Positions 23,121 to 34,559 of a stretch of DNA of 64,000 nt are shown here, in pieces (positions within the stretch are counted from its first letter, which is position 1; the number at the start of each line of letters is the position of its first letter). The notes beneath the pieces were generated by a model. It searched no databases. It was not told where the DNA came from and saw nothing but the letters and a program-made list of their open reading frames with translations. The translations under genes were made by a program, and so were the position numbers. Source of the DNA: Urophycis tenuis (lineage: Eukaryota > Chordata > Actinopteri > Gadiformes > Phycidae); assembly GCA_036785325.1 (NCBI GenBank), contig JAXIVH010000073.1, positions 35,001 through 99,000 of the forward strand. The letters run 5' to 3'.

Positions 23121-25720
23121 CCATCACTGAGCCAGGATTGGAAATTTCTAGCCACCTCTGGTGTGGGCTTTATAAAAATAAAAAAATTAAAAAATCATAA
23201 CAGACCCCCCCCCCCCCCCCCCCCCCCCCCCCATCACTGAGCCAGGATTGGAAATTTCTAGCCACCCCGGGTGTGGGCTTTATAAAAAAAATAAAAAAAT
23301 TATTTAAAAAAAAAAAAAAAAAAAATCATAACAGACCCCCCCCATCACTGAGCCAGGATTGGAAATTTCTAGCCACCCCGGATGTGGGCTTTATAAAAAA
23401 AAAAATAAAAATAAAAAATCATAACAGACCCAACCCCTATCACTGAGTCAGGATAGGAAATTTCTAGCCACCCCGGGTGTGGGCTTTATAAAAAAAAAAT
23501 AAAAAAATTAAAAATCATAACAGACCCCGCCCCCATCACAGAGCCAGGATTGGAAATTTCTAGCCACCCTGGGGGTGGGCTTTATAAAAAAAATAAAATT
23601 TAAAAAAATCACAGCAGACCCCCCCCCCCCCCATCACTGAGCCAGGATTGGAACTTTCTAGCCACCCCGGGTGTGGGCTTTATAAAAAAAATAAATAAAA
23701 AAAAATCATAACAGACCCCCCCCCACCCCCATCACTGAGCCAGGATTGGAAATTTCTAGCCACCCCGGGTGTGGGCTTTATAAAAAAATAATAAAAAAAA
23801 CAAATTCATAACAGACCCCCCCATTACTGAGCCAGGATTGGAAATGACTAGCCACCCCTGGTGTGGGCTTGATAAAAAAAAAATAATAATAAAAAATCAT
23901 AACAGACCCCCCCCCCCCATCACTGAGGCAGGATTGGAAATTTCTAGCCACCCCGGGTGTGGGCTTTATAAAAAAAATTATAAAATTATTTGAAAAAAAA
24001 AAGTAAAAAAATAATAACAGACCCCCGCCCATCACTGAGCCAGGATTGAAAATTTCTAGCCACCCAGGGTGTGGGCTTTATAAAAAAAATAATTAAAAAA
24101 AATCATAACAGACCCCACCCCCATCACTGAGCCAGGATTGGAAATTTCTAGCCACCCCAGGTGTGGGCTTTATAAAACAACAAAAAAAAAAAATCATAAC
24201 AGACCCCACCCCCATCACTGAGCCAGGATTGGAAATTTCTAGCCACCCGGGTGTGGGCTTTATAAAAAAAAAAAAAAAAAAAATCATAACAGACCCCCCC
24301 CCATCACTGAGCCAGGATTGGAAATTTCTAGCCACCCCGGGTGTGGGCTTTATAAAAAAAAAAAAAAAAAAAAAAATCATAACAGACACAACCCCCATCA
24401 CTGAGCCAGGATCGGAAATTTCTAGCCAACCCGGGTGTGGGCTTTATAAAAAAAAAATTAAAAAATTAAAAATCAAAATAGACCCCACCCCATCACAGAG
24501 CCAGGATTGGAAATTTCTAGCCACCCGGGTGTGGGCTTTATAAAAAAAAATAAAAAAAAATCATAACAGACCCCCCACCACCATCACTGAGCCAGGATCG
24601 GAAATTTCTAGCCACCCCGGGTGTGGGCTTTATAAAAAAAAAAAAAAAAAAAAAAAAATCATAACAGACCCCACCCCCATCACAGAGCCAGGATTGGAAA
24701 TTTCTAGCCACCCCGGGGGTGGGCTTTATAAAAAATAAAAAAATAAAAAATCATAACAGACCCCCCCCCATCACTGAGCCAGGATTGGAACTTTCTAGCC
24801 ACCCCGGGTGTGGGCTTTATAAAAAAAAAAAAAAAAAAAAAATCATAACAGACCCCCCCCCAACCCCCATCACTGAGCCAGGATTGGAAATTTCTAGCCA
24901 CCCCGGGTGTGGGCTTTATAAAAAAATAATTAAAAAAACAAATTCATAACAGACCCCCCCCATTACTGAGCCAGGATTGGAAATGACTAGCCACCCCGGG
25001 TGTGGGCTTGATAAAAAAAATAATAATAATAAAAAATCATAACAGACCCCCCCCCCCCCCATCACAGAGCCAGGATTGAAAATTTCTAGCCACCCCGGGT
25101 GTGGGCTTTATAAAAAAAATAAAAAATAAAAAATCATAACACACCCCACCCCCATCACAGAGTCAGGATTGGAAATTTCTAGCCACCCCGGTGTGGGCTT
25201 TATAAAAAAATAATTAAAAAAACAAATTCATAACAGACCCCCCCCATTACTGAGCCAGGATTGGAAATGACTAGCCACCCCGGGTGTGGGCTTTATAAAA
25301 AAAAAAAAATTAAAAAAAATCACAACAGACCCCCCCCCCCCCCCATCACAGAGCCAGGATTGGAAATTTCTAGCCACCCCGGGTGTGGGCTTTATATAAA
25401 AAATAATAAAATAAAAAAAAATAAAAAATAAAAAAATAAAAATTCACAACAGACCCCCACCCATAACTGAGCCAGGATTGGACATTTCTAGCCACCCCGG
25501 GTGTGGGCTTTATAAAAAAAAAATAAAAAAAAAATCATAACAGACCCCCCCCCCCCATCACTGAGCCAGGATTGGAAATTTCTAGCCACCCCGGGTGTGG
25601 GCTTTATAAAAAAATAAAAATAAAATAAAATCACAACAGACCCCCCCCCCCCCATCACTGAGACAGGATTGGAAATTTCTAGCCACCCCGGGTGTGGGCT
25701 TTATAAAAAAAATAATAAAA

Positions 25721-25739
25721 TTATTTTAAAAAAAAAAAG

Positions 25740-25791
<52 letters not shown>

Positions 25792-26023
25792 AATTGAAAA
25801 AAAAAAAAAAATGAAAAAAAAAAAAAAAAATGAAAAAAAAAAATGAAAAAAAAAAAAAATTGAAAAAAAAAAATGAAAAAAAAAAAAAAATTGAAAAAAA
25901 AAAAAAAAATTGAAAAAAAAAAAATTAAAAAAAAAAAAAATTAAAAAAAAAAAAAAATTGAAAAAAAAAAAAAAAAAAAATTGAAAAAAAAAAAAAAAAA
26001 TTGAAAAATAAATTGAAAAAAAA
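25721..26023 (+). repeat. A-rich low-complexity stretch at the inversion centre
   Basis: About 300 bases almost entirely of A, interrupted every 10-20 bases by TTG, TG or TT. It begins as the linker of the last direct satellite A unit (TAATAAAATTATTTT) and ends in TTGAAAAAAAATGG, where the inverted copy starts. It contains no gene and none of the satellite core boxes. It could be a hypervariable expansion of the satellite linker, or a basecalling/assembly artefact at a fold-back junction. Confidence 0.9.
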
Positions 26024-27793
26024 TGGCTCTGTGATGGGGGGGTCTGTTATGATTTTTTTTTTTTTTTTTTTTTTATCAAGCCCACACCCGGGGTGGCTAG
26101 ACATTTCCAATCCTGGCTCAGTAATGGGGGGGAGTCTGTTATTATTTTTTTTTTAATTATTTATTTTTTTTCTTTATAACGCCCACACCCGGGGTGGCTA
26201 GAAATTTCCAATCCTGTCTCAATGATTGGGGGGGGTCTGTTATGTTTTTTTTTAATTGTTTTTTTTTATAAAGCCCACACCCGGGGTGGCTAGAAATTTC
26301 CAATCCTGCCTCAGTGATGGGGGGGGGGGGGGTCTGTTGTGATTTTTTATTTTATTTTTATTTTTTATAAAGCCCACCCCCGGGGTGGCTAGAAATTTCC
26401 AATCCTGGCTCTGTGATGGGGGGTCTGTTATGATTTTTATTTTATTTTTTTTTTTTATCAAGCCCACACCCGGGTTGGCTAGAAATTTCCAATCCTGCCT
26501 CAGTGATGGGGGGGGGGTCTGTTATGATTTTTTTTTCATTTTTTTTTTTTATAAAGCCCACACCCGGGCTGGCTAGAAATTTCCAATCCTGGCTCAGTAA
26601 TGGGTGGGGGTCTGTTATGAATTTTTATTTTTTTATTATTTTTATTTTTTTATTTTATTATTTTTTTTATAAAGCCCACACCTGGGGTGGCTAGAAATTT
26701 CCAATCCTGGCTCTGTGATGGGGGGGGTCTGTTATGATTTTTTATAAAGCCCACATCCGGGGTGGCTAGACATTTCCAATCCTGGCTCAGTGATGGGGGG
26801 GGGGGTCTGTTATGATTTTTATTTTTTATTAAGCCCACACCCTGGGTGGCTAGAAATTTCCAATCCTGGCTCAGTAATGGGTGGGGGTCTGTTATGAATT
26901 TTTATTTTTTTATTATTTTTATTTTTTTATTTTATTATTTTTTTTATAAAGCCCACACCTGGGGTGGCTAGAAATTTCCAATCCTGGCTCTGTGATGGGG
27001 GGGGTCTGTTATGATTTTTTATAAAGCCCACATCCGGGGTGGCTAGACATTTCCAATCCTGGCTCAGTGATGGGGGGGGGGGTCTGTTATGATTTTTATT
27101 TTTTATTAAGCCCACACCCTGGGTGGCTAGAAATTTCCAATCCTGGCTCAGTAATGGGTGTGGGTCTGTTATGAATTTTTATTTTTTTATTTTTAATTTT
27201 TTTTTATTTAATTATTTTTTTTATAAAGCCCACACCCGGGGTGGCTAGAAATTTCCAATCCTGGCTCAGTGATGGGGGGGGGGGGGGGGGGGTCTGTTAT
27301 GATTTTTTTTTTTTTTTTTTTTTATAAAGCCCACACCCGGGGTGGCTAGAAATGTCCAATCCTGACTCAGTGATGGGGGGGGGGGGGAGGGGTCTGTTAC
27401 GATTTTTTTTTTATTTTTTTTTTTATAAAGCCAACACCCGGGGTTGCTAGAAATTTCCAATCCTGGCTCAGTGATGGGTGGGGGGGGGATCTGTTATGAT
27501 TTTTTTTATTTTATTTTTTTATAAAGCCCACACCCGGGGTGGCTAGAAATTTCCAATCCTGGCTCAGTAATGGGTGGGGGTCTGTTATGAATTTTTATTT
27601 TTTTTATTTTTTTTAATTTAATTATTTTTTTATAAAGCCCACACCCGGGGTGGCTAGAAATTTCCAATCCTGGCTCAGTAATGGGTGGGGGTCTGTTATG
27701 ATTTTTATTTTTTATTAAGCCCACACCCTGGGTGGCTAGAAATTTCCAATCCTGGCTCAGTAATGGAGGTGGGGTCTGTTATGATTTTTTTTT
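26024..27793 (-). repeat. Satellite A array, inverted orientation
   Basis: About 19 units reading, on the + strand, as the reverse complement of the left array: TGGCTCTGTGATGG, then GGTCTGTTATGAT, a T-rich linker, TTATAAAGCCCACACCCGG, GGTGGCTAGAAATTTCC and AATCCTGGCTCAGTG. Subtypes seen in the direct array are recognisable here too, for instance TTATCAAGCCC paired with GACATTTCC and CAGTAATGG. The inverted arm ends in a T-rich linker at the boundary with satellite B. No gene is present. Confidence 0.95.
26603..27156 (-). repeat. Exact-looking 277-bp tandem duplication in the inverted satellite A arm
   Basis: Three consecutive units are repeated at an offset of 277 bp with no difference that I can see, including homopolymer lengths in the T-rich linkers and G-tracts. 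Markers: CACACCTGGGGTGG (26,676 and 26,953), a very short linker TTATGATTTTTTATAAAGCC (26,732 and 27,009), and TTATTAAGCCC with CACCCTGGGTGG (26,826 and 27,103). A third, partly matching copy of the last marker lies near 27,715. Confidence 0.85.
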
Positions 27794-27809
27794 GTTTGTT
27801 TGTTTGTTG
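27791..27809 (+). repeat. (TTTG)4 seam between satellite A and satellite B
   Basis: The T-rich linker of the last inverted satellite A unit runs into four TTTG repeats and then directly into CTAACGGGTCTG, which is internal to the satellite B unit. In satellite B this spot is normally preceded by an A-rich AAACAAAACAAAAAATCAGG. The junction thus joins the two families at their homopolymer-rich linkers. Confidence 0.8.
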
Positions 27810-28439
27810 CTAACGGGTCTGTCTGTCTGTCGACAACTCAACCCGATCCACCAACACTCCAACATCTCGAGGGAATCGAACCGCCGCCGCCGGGTCAGTA
27901 AGTGACCTTCTCCGTCCCCCGGCTCTAACAACTGAGCCAGAGTCACTCCTTGCCGTTGTTACCGAATTTTCGTCCCTATCTCAGTGACGTAGTTGTTGCC
28001 AGTCATCTCCAAAAACAAAACAAAAAATCAGGCTAACGGGTCTGTCTGTCGACACCTCAACCCGACCACCAACACTCCAACATCTCGAGGGAATCGAACT
28101 GCCGCCGGGTCGGTGAGTGACCTTCTCCGTCCCCTGGCTCTAACCACTGAGCCAGAGTCACTCCTTGCCGTTGTTACCAAATTTTCGTCCCTATCTCAGT
28201 GACGTAGTGGTTGCCAGTCATCTCCAAAAACAAAACAAAAAATCAGGCTAACGGGTCTGTCTGTCGACACCTCAACCCGTCCAACAACACTCCAACATCT
28301 CGAGGGAATCGAACCACCGCCGCCGGGTCGGTGAGTGACCTTCTCCGTCCCCCGGCTCTAACTCCTGAGTCACAGTCACTCCTTGCCGTTGTTACCGAAT
28401 TTTCGTCCCTATCTCAGTGACGTAGTGGTTGCCAGTCAT

Positions 28440-29090
28440 CTCCAAAAACAAAACAAAAAATCAGGCTAACGGGTCTGTCTGTCTGTCGTCACCTCAACCT
28501 GACCACCAACACTCCAACATCTCGAGGGAATCGAAGCGCCGCCGCCGGGTCGGTGAGTGACCTTCTCCGTCCCCCGGCTCTAACCACTAAGCCAGAGTCA
28601 CTCCTTGCCGTTGTTACCGAATTTTCGTCCCTATCTCAGTGACGTAGTGGTTGCCAGTCATCTCCAAAAACAAATAAAAAAATCAGGCTAATGGGTCTGT
28701 CTGTCGACACCTCAACCCGACCACCAACACTCCAACATCTCGAGGGAATCGAACCGCCGCCGCCGGGACGGTGATTGACCTTCTCCGTCCCCCGGCTCTA
28801 ACCACGGAGCCAGAGTCACTCCTTGCCGTTGTTACCGAATTTTCGTCCCTATCTCAGTGACATAGTGGTTGCCAGTCATCTCCAAAAACAAAACAAAAAA
28901 TCAGGCTAACAGCTCTGTCTGTCTGTCGACAACTCAACCCGACCACCAAAACTCCGACATCTCGAGGGAATCGAACCGCCGCCGCCGGGTCGGTTAGTGA
29001 CCTTTTCCGTCCCCCGGCTCTAACCACTGAGCCGCAGTCACTCCTTGCCGTTGTGTCCGAATTTTCGTCCCTATCTCAGTGACGTAGCGG
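28440..29090 (-). repeat. Satellite B block, copy 1 (partner 31,090-31,740; offset 2,650 bp)
   Basis: Three successive units carry rare changes, TGTCGTCACCTCAACCTGACC, then CAGGCTAATGGGTC with CGCCGGGACGG, then CTAACAGCTCTG with ACCAAAACTCCGAC, and recur in the same order 2,650 bp downstream. AGCTCTG is at 28,911 and 31,561. The copies are near identical apart from single substitutions, for example ATCGAACCGCCG versus ATCGAACTGCCA. Confidence 0.8.
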
Positions 29091-29345
29091 TTGCCAGTCA
29101 TCTCCAAAAACAAAACAAAACATATGGCTAACGGGTCTGCCTGTCTGTCGACACCTCAACCACCAACAGTCCGACATCTCGAGGGAATCGAACCGCCGCC
29201 GCCGGGTCGGTGAGTGACCTTCTCCGTCCCCCGGCTCTAACCACTGAGCCACAGTCACTCCTTGCCGTTGTTACCGAATTTTCGTCCCTATCTCAGTGAA
29301 GTAGTGGTTGCCAGTCATCTCCAAAAAAAAAAAAAAAAAATCAGG

Positions 29346-29379
29346 CTAACGGGACTGTCTGTCTGTCTGTCTGTCTGTC
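29346..29379 (+). repeat. Expanded (TCTG)n microsatellite in a satellite B unit
   Basis: Six consecutive copies of CTGT/TCTG precede GTCGAC, compared with two or three in most units. The same unit also has a pure A-tract of about 18 in place of the usual AAACAAAACAAAAAA upstream, so two simple-sequence stretches changed together here. Confidence 0.85.
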
Positions 29380-32300
29380 GACACCTCAACCCGACCACCA
29401 ACACTCCGACATCTCGAGGGAATCGGACCGCCGCCTTTGGGTCGGTGAGTGACCTTCTCCGTCCCCCGGCTCTAACCACTGAGCCACAGACACTCCTTGC
29501 CGTTGTTCCTGAATTTTCCTCCCTATCTCAGTGATGTAGTGGTTGCCAGTCATCTCCAAAAACAAAACAAAAAATCAGGCTAACGGGTGTGTCTGTCTGT
29601 CGACAACTCAACCCGATCCACCAACACTCCAACATCTCGAGGGAATCGAACCGCCGCCGCCGGGTCGGTGAGTGACCTTCTCCGTCCCCCGGCTCTAACC
29701 ACTGAGCCAGAGTCACTCCTTGCCGTTGTTACCGAATTTTCGTCCCTATCTCAGTGACGTAGTGGTTGCCAGTCATCTCCAAAAACAAAACAAAAAATCA
29801 GGCTAACGGGTCTGTCTGTCTGTCGACACCTCAACCCGACCACCAACACTCCAACATCTCGAGGGAATCGAAGCGCCGCCGCCGGGTCGGTGAGTGACCT
29901 TCTCCGTCCCCCGGCTCTAACCACTGAGCCAGAGTCACTACTTGCCGTTGTTACCGAATTTTCGTCCCTATCTCAGTGACGTAGTGGTTGCCAGTCATCT
30001 CCAAAAACAAATAAAAAAATCAGGCTAACGGGTCTGTCTGTCGACACCTCAACCCGACCACCAATACTCCAACATCTCGAGGGAGTCGAACCGCCGCCGC
30101 CGAGTGACCTTCTCCGTCCCCCGGCTCTAACCACTGAGCCAGAGTCACTCCTTGCCGTTGTTACCAAATGTTCGTCCCTATCTCAGTGACGTAGTGGTTG
30201 CCAGTCATCTCCAAAAACAAAACAAAAAATCAGGCTAACGGGTCTGTCTGTCGACACCTCAACCCGACCACCAACACTCCAACATCTCGAAGGAATCGAA
30301 CCGGCGCCGCTGGGTCGGTGAGTGACCTTCTCCGTCCCCCGACTCTAACCACTGAGCCAGAGTCACTCCTTACCGTTGTTACCGAATTTTCGTCCCTATC
30401 TCAGTGACGTAGTGGTTGCCAGTCATCTCCAAAAACAAAACAAAAAATCAGGCTAACGGGTCTGTCTGTCTGTCGACACCTGAACCCGACCACCAACACT
30501 CCAACATCTCGAGGGAATCGAACCGGCGCCGCTGGGTCGGTGAGTGACCTTCTCCGTCCCCCGACTCTAACCACTGAGCCAGAGTCACTCCTTGCCGGTG
30601 TTACCAAATTTTCGTCCCTATCTCAGTGACGTAGTGGTTGCCAGTCATCTCCAAAAACAAAACAAAAAATCAGGCTAACGGGTCTGTCTGTCGACACCTC
30701 AACCCGACCACCAACACTCCAACATCTCGAGGGAATCGAACCGCCGCCGGGTCGGTGAGTGACCTTCTCCGTCCCCCGGCTCTAACCACTGAGCCAGAGT
30801 CACTCCTTGCCGTTGTTACCAAATTTTCGTCCCTATCTCAGTGACGTAGTGGTTGCCAGTCATCTCCAAAAACAAAGCAAAAAATCAGGCGAACGGGTCT
30901 GTCTGTCTGTCTGTCGACACCTCAACCCGACCACCAACACTCCAACATCTCGAGTGAATCGAACCGCCGCCGCCAGGTCGGTGAGTGACCTTCTCCGTCC
31001 CCCGGCTCTTACTCCTGAGTCACAGTCACTCCTTGCCGTTGTTACCGAATTTTCGTCCCTATCTCAGTGACGTAGTGGTTGCCAGTCATCTCCAAAAACA
31101 AAACAAAAAATCAGGCTAACGGGTCTGTCTGTCTGTCGTCACCTCAACCTGACCACCAACACTCCAACATCTCGAGGGAATCGAAGCGCCGCCGCCGGGT
31201 CGGTGAGTGACCTTCTCCGTCCCCCGGCTCTAACCACTGAGCCAGAGTCACTCCTTGCCGTTGTTACCGAATTTTCGTCCCTATCTCAGTGACGTAGTGG
31301 TTGCCAGTCATCTCCAAAAACAAATAAAAAAATCAGGCTAATGGGTCTGTCTGTCGACACCTCAACCCGACCACCAACACTCCAACATCTCGAGGGAATC
31401 GAACCGCCGCCGCCGGGACGGTGAGTGACCTTCTCCGTCCCCCGGCTCTAACCACTGAGCCAGAGTCACTCCTTGCCGTTGTTACCGAATTTTCGTCCCT
31501 ATCTCAGTGACATAGTGGTTGCCAGTCATCTCCAAAAACAAAACAAAAAATCAGGCTAACAGCTCTGTCTGTCTGTCGACAACTCAACCCGACCACCAAA
31601 ACTCCGACATCTCGAGGGAATCGAACTGCCACCGCCGGGTCGGTGAGTGACCTTTTCCGTCCCCCGGCTCTAACCACTGAGCCAAAGTCACTCCTTGCCG
31701 TTGTTACCGAATTTTCGTCCCTATCTCAGTGATGTAACTGTTGCCAGTCATCTCCAAAAACAAAACAAAAAATCAGGCTAACGGGTCTGTCTGTCTGTCG
31801 ACACCTCAACCCAACCACCAACACTCCAACATCTCGAGGGAATCGAACCGGCGCCGCTGGGTCGGTGAGTGACCTTCTCCGTCCCCCGACTCTAACCACT
31901 GAGCCAGAGTCACTCCTTGCCGTTGTTACCAAATTTTCGTCCCTATCTCAGTGACGTTGTGGTTGCCAGTCATCTCCAAAAACAAAACAAAAAATCAGGC
32001 TAACGTGTCTGTCTGTCAACACCTCAACCCGACCACCAACACTCCAACATCTCGAGGGATTCGATCCGCCGCCGCCGGGTCGGTGAGTGACCTTCTCCGT
32101 CCCCCGGCTCTAACCACTGAGCCACAGTCACTCCTTGCCGTTGTTACCAAATTTTCGTCCCTATCTCAGTGACATAGTGGTTGCCGGTCATCTCCAAAAA
32201 CAAAACAAAAAATCAGGCTAACGGGTCTGTCGACACCTAAACCCGACCACCAACACTCCAACATCTCGAGGGAATCGAACCGGCGCCGCTGGGTCGGTGA

Positions 32301-34559
32301 GTGACCTTCTCCGTCCCCCGACTCTAACCACTGAGCCAGAGTCACTCCTTGCCCTTGTTACCAAATTTTCGTCCCTATCTCAGTGACGTCGTGGTTGCCA
32401 GTCATCTCCAAAAACAAAACAAAAAATCAGGCTAACGGGTGTGTCTGTCTGTCGACACCTCAACCCGACCACCAACACTCCAACATCTCTAGGGAGTCGA
32501 ACCGCCGCTGCCGAGTGACCTTCTCCGTCCCCCGGCTCTAACCACTGAGCCACAGTCACTCCTTGCCCTTGTTACCAAATTTTCGTCCCTATCTCAGTGA
32601 CGTAGTGGTTGCCGGTCATCTCCAAAAACAAAACAAAAAATCAAGCTAACGGGTCTGTCTGTCGACACCTAAACCCGACCACCAACACTCCAACATCTCG
32701 AGGGAATCGAACCGGCGCCGCTGGGTCGGTGAGTGACCTTCTCCGTCCCCCGACTCTAACCACTGAGCCACAGTCACTCCTTGCCGTTGTTACCGAATTT
32801 TCGTCCCTATCCCAGTGACGTAGTGGTTGCCAGTCATCTCCAAAAACAAAACAAAAATTCAGGCTAACGGGTCTGTCTGTCGACACTTCAACCCGACCAC
32901 CAACACTCCAACATCTCGAGGGAATCGAACCGGCGCCGCTGGGTCGGTGAGTGACCTTCTCCGTCCCCCGGCTCTAACCACTGAGCCAGAGTCACTCCTT
33001 GCCGTTGTTACCGAATTTTCGTCCCTATCTCAGTGACGTAGTGGTTGCCAGTCATCTCCAAAAACAAAACAAAAAATCCGGATAACGGGTCTGTCTGTCT
33101 GTCGACACCTCAATCCGACCACCAACACTCCAACATCTCGAGGGAATCGAACCGCCGCCACCGGGTCGGTGAGTGACCTTCTCCGTCCCCCGGCTCTAAC
33201 CGCTGAGCCACAGTCACTCCTTGCCGTTGTTACCGAATTTTCATCCCTATCTCAGTGACCTAGTGGTTTCCAGTCATCTCCAAAAACAAAACAAAAAATC
33301 AGGCTAACGGGTCTGTCTGTCTGTCGACACCTCAACCCGACCACCAACACTCCAACATCTCGAGGGAATCGAACCGCCGCCGCCGGGTCGGTGAGTGACC
33401 TTCTCCGTCCCCCGGCTCTAACCACTGAGCCAGAGTCACTCCTTGCCGTTGTTACCGAATTTTCGTCCCTATCTCAGTGACGTAGTGGTTGCCAGTCATC
33501 TCCAAAAACAAAACAAAAAATCAGGCTAACGGGTCTGTCTGTCTGTCGACACCTCAACCCGACCACCAACACTCCAACATCTCGAGGGAATCGAACCGCC
33601 GCCGGGTCGGTGAGTGACCTTCTCCGTCCCCCGGCTCTAACCACTGAGCCACAGTCACTCCTTGCCGTTGTTACCGAATTTTCGTCCCTATCTCAGTGAC
33701 CTAGTGGTTTCCAGTCATCTCCAAAAACAAAACAAAAAATCAGGCTAACGAGTCTGTCGACACCTCAACCCGACCACCAACACTCCAACATCTCGAGGGA
33801 ATCGAACCGGCGCCGCTGGGTCGGTGAGTGACCTTCTCCGTCCCCCGACTCTAACCACTGAGCCAGAGTCACTCCTTGCCGTTGTTACCAAATTGTCGTC
33901 CCTATCTCAGTGACGTAATGGTTGCCAGTCATCTCCAAAAACAAAACAAAAAATCAGGCTAACGGGTCGGTCTGTCGACACCTAAACCCGACCACCAACA
34001 CTCCAACATCTCGAGGGAAACGAACCGGCGCCGCTGGGTCGGTGAGTGACCTTCTCCGTCCCCCAACTCAAACCACTGAGCCAGAGTCACTCCTTGCCGT
34101 TGTTACCAAATTTTCGTCCCTATCTCAGTGACGTAGTGGTTGCCAGTCATCTCCAAAAACAAAACAAAAAATCAGGCTAACGGGTCTGTCTGTCTGTCGA
34201 CACCTCAATCCGACCACCAACACTCCAACATCTCGAGGGAATCGAACCGCCGCCGCCGGGTCGGTGAGTGACCTTCTCCGTCCCCCGGCTCTAACCGCTG
34301 AGCCACAGTCACTCCTTGCCGTTGTTACCGAATTTTCATCCCTATCTCAGTGACGTAGTGGTTGCCAGTCATCTCCAAAAACAAAACAAAAAATCAGGCT
34401 AACGGGTCTGTCTGTCTGTCGACACCTCAACCCGACCACCAACACTCCAACATCTCGAGGGAATCGAACCGCCGCCGCCGGGTCGGTGAGTGACCTTCTC
34501 CGTCCCCCGGCTCTAACCACTGAGCCAGAGTCACTCCTTGCCGTTGTTACCGAATTTTC

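Larger units (their letters stand above)
3105..25720 (+). repeat. Satellite A array, direct orientation, main block
   Basis: Roughly 230 units with the same design as 1-1,557. Conserved across almost all: CACTGAGCCAGGATTGG, GAAATTTC, CCCGGG and GTGGGCTTTATAA. Variable: the A/T linker, from pure A to mixtures such as TAATAATAAAA or TATATATA, and the C-tract, from about 6 to nearly 30 C. Recognisable subtypes recur in fixed order, which shows a higher-order organisation. Other subtypes are GACCCCGACCCC paired with CAGGACCGG, ATCAAAACAG paired with ATAACTGAGGCAGG, and CATGACTGAGCCAG paired with AATTGG. I see no gene, RNA gene or second mobile element in this stretch. Confidence 0.95.

Noticed and set aside
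1..25720. TATA boxes (TTTATAA) as Pol II promoters
   Set aside because: They are an invariant part of every satellite A unit with no downstream gene, and poly-A linkers create such strings by chance.
25721..26023. Poly-A tail of a retroposed transcript or LINE
   Set aside because: At about 300 bases with scattered TTG it is too long and irregular. No element sequence lies next to it and no target duplication is visible; satellite A linkers border it on both sides.
72..27724. Many Lys/Pro/Phe-rich open frames over satellite A
   Set aside because: They are translations of poly-A, poly-C and the core boxes, almost always beginning at TTG or GTG. Their length depends on homopolymer length in each unit.
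1..27793. Telomeric repeat array
   Set aside because: G-runs and C-runs are present, but no TTAGGG/CCCTAA repeats are seen.
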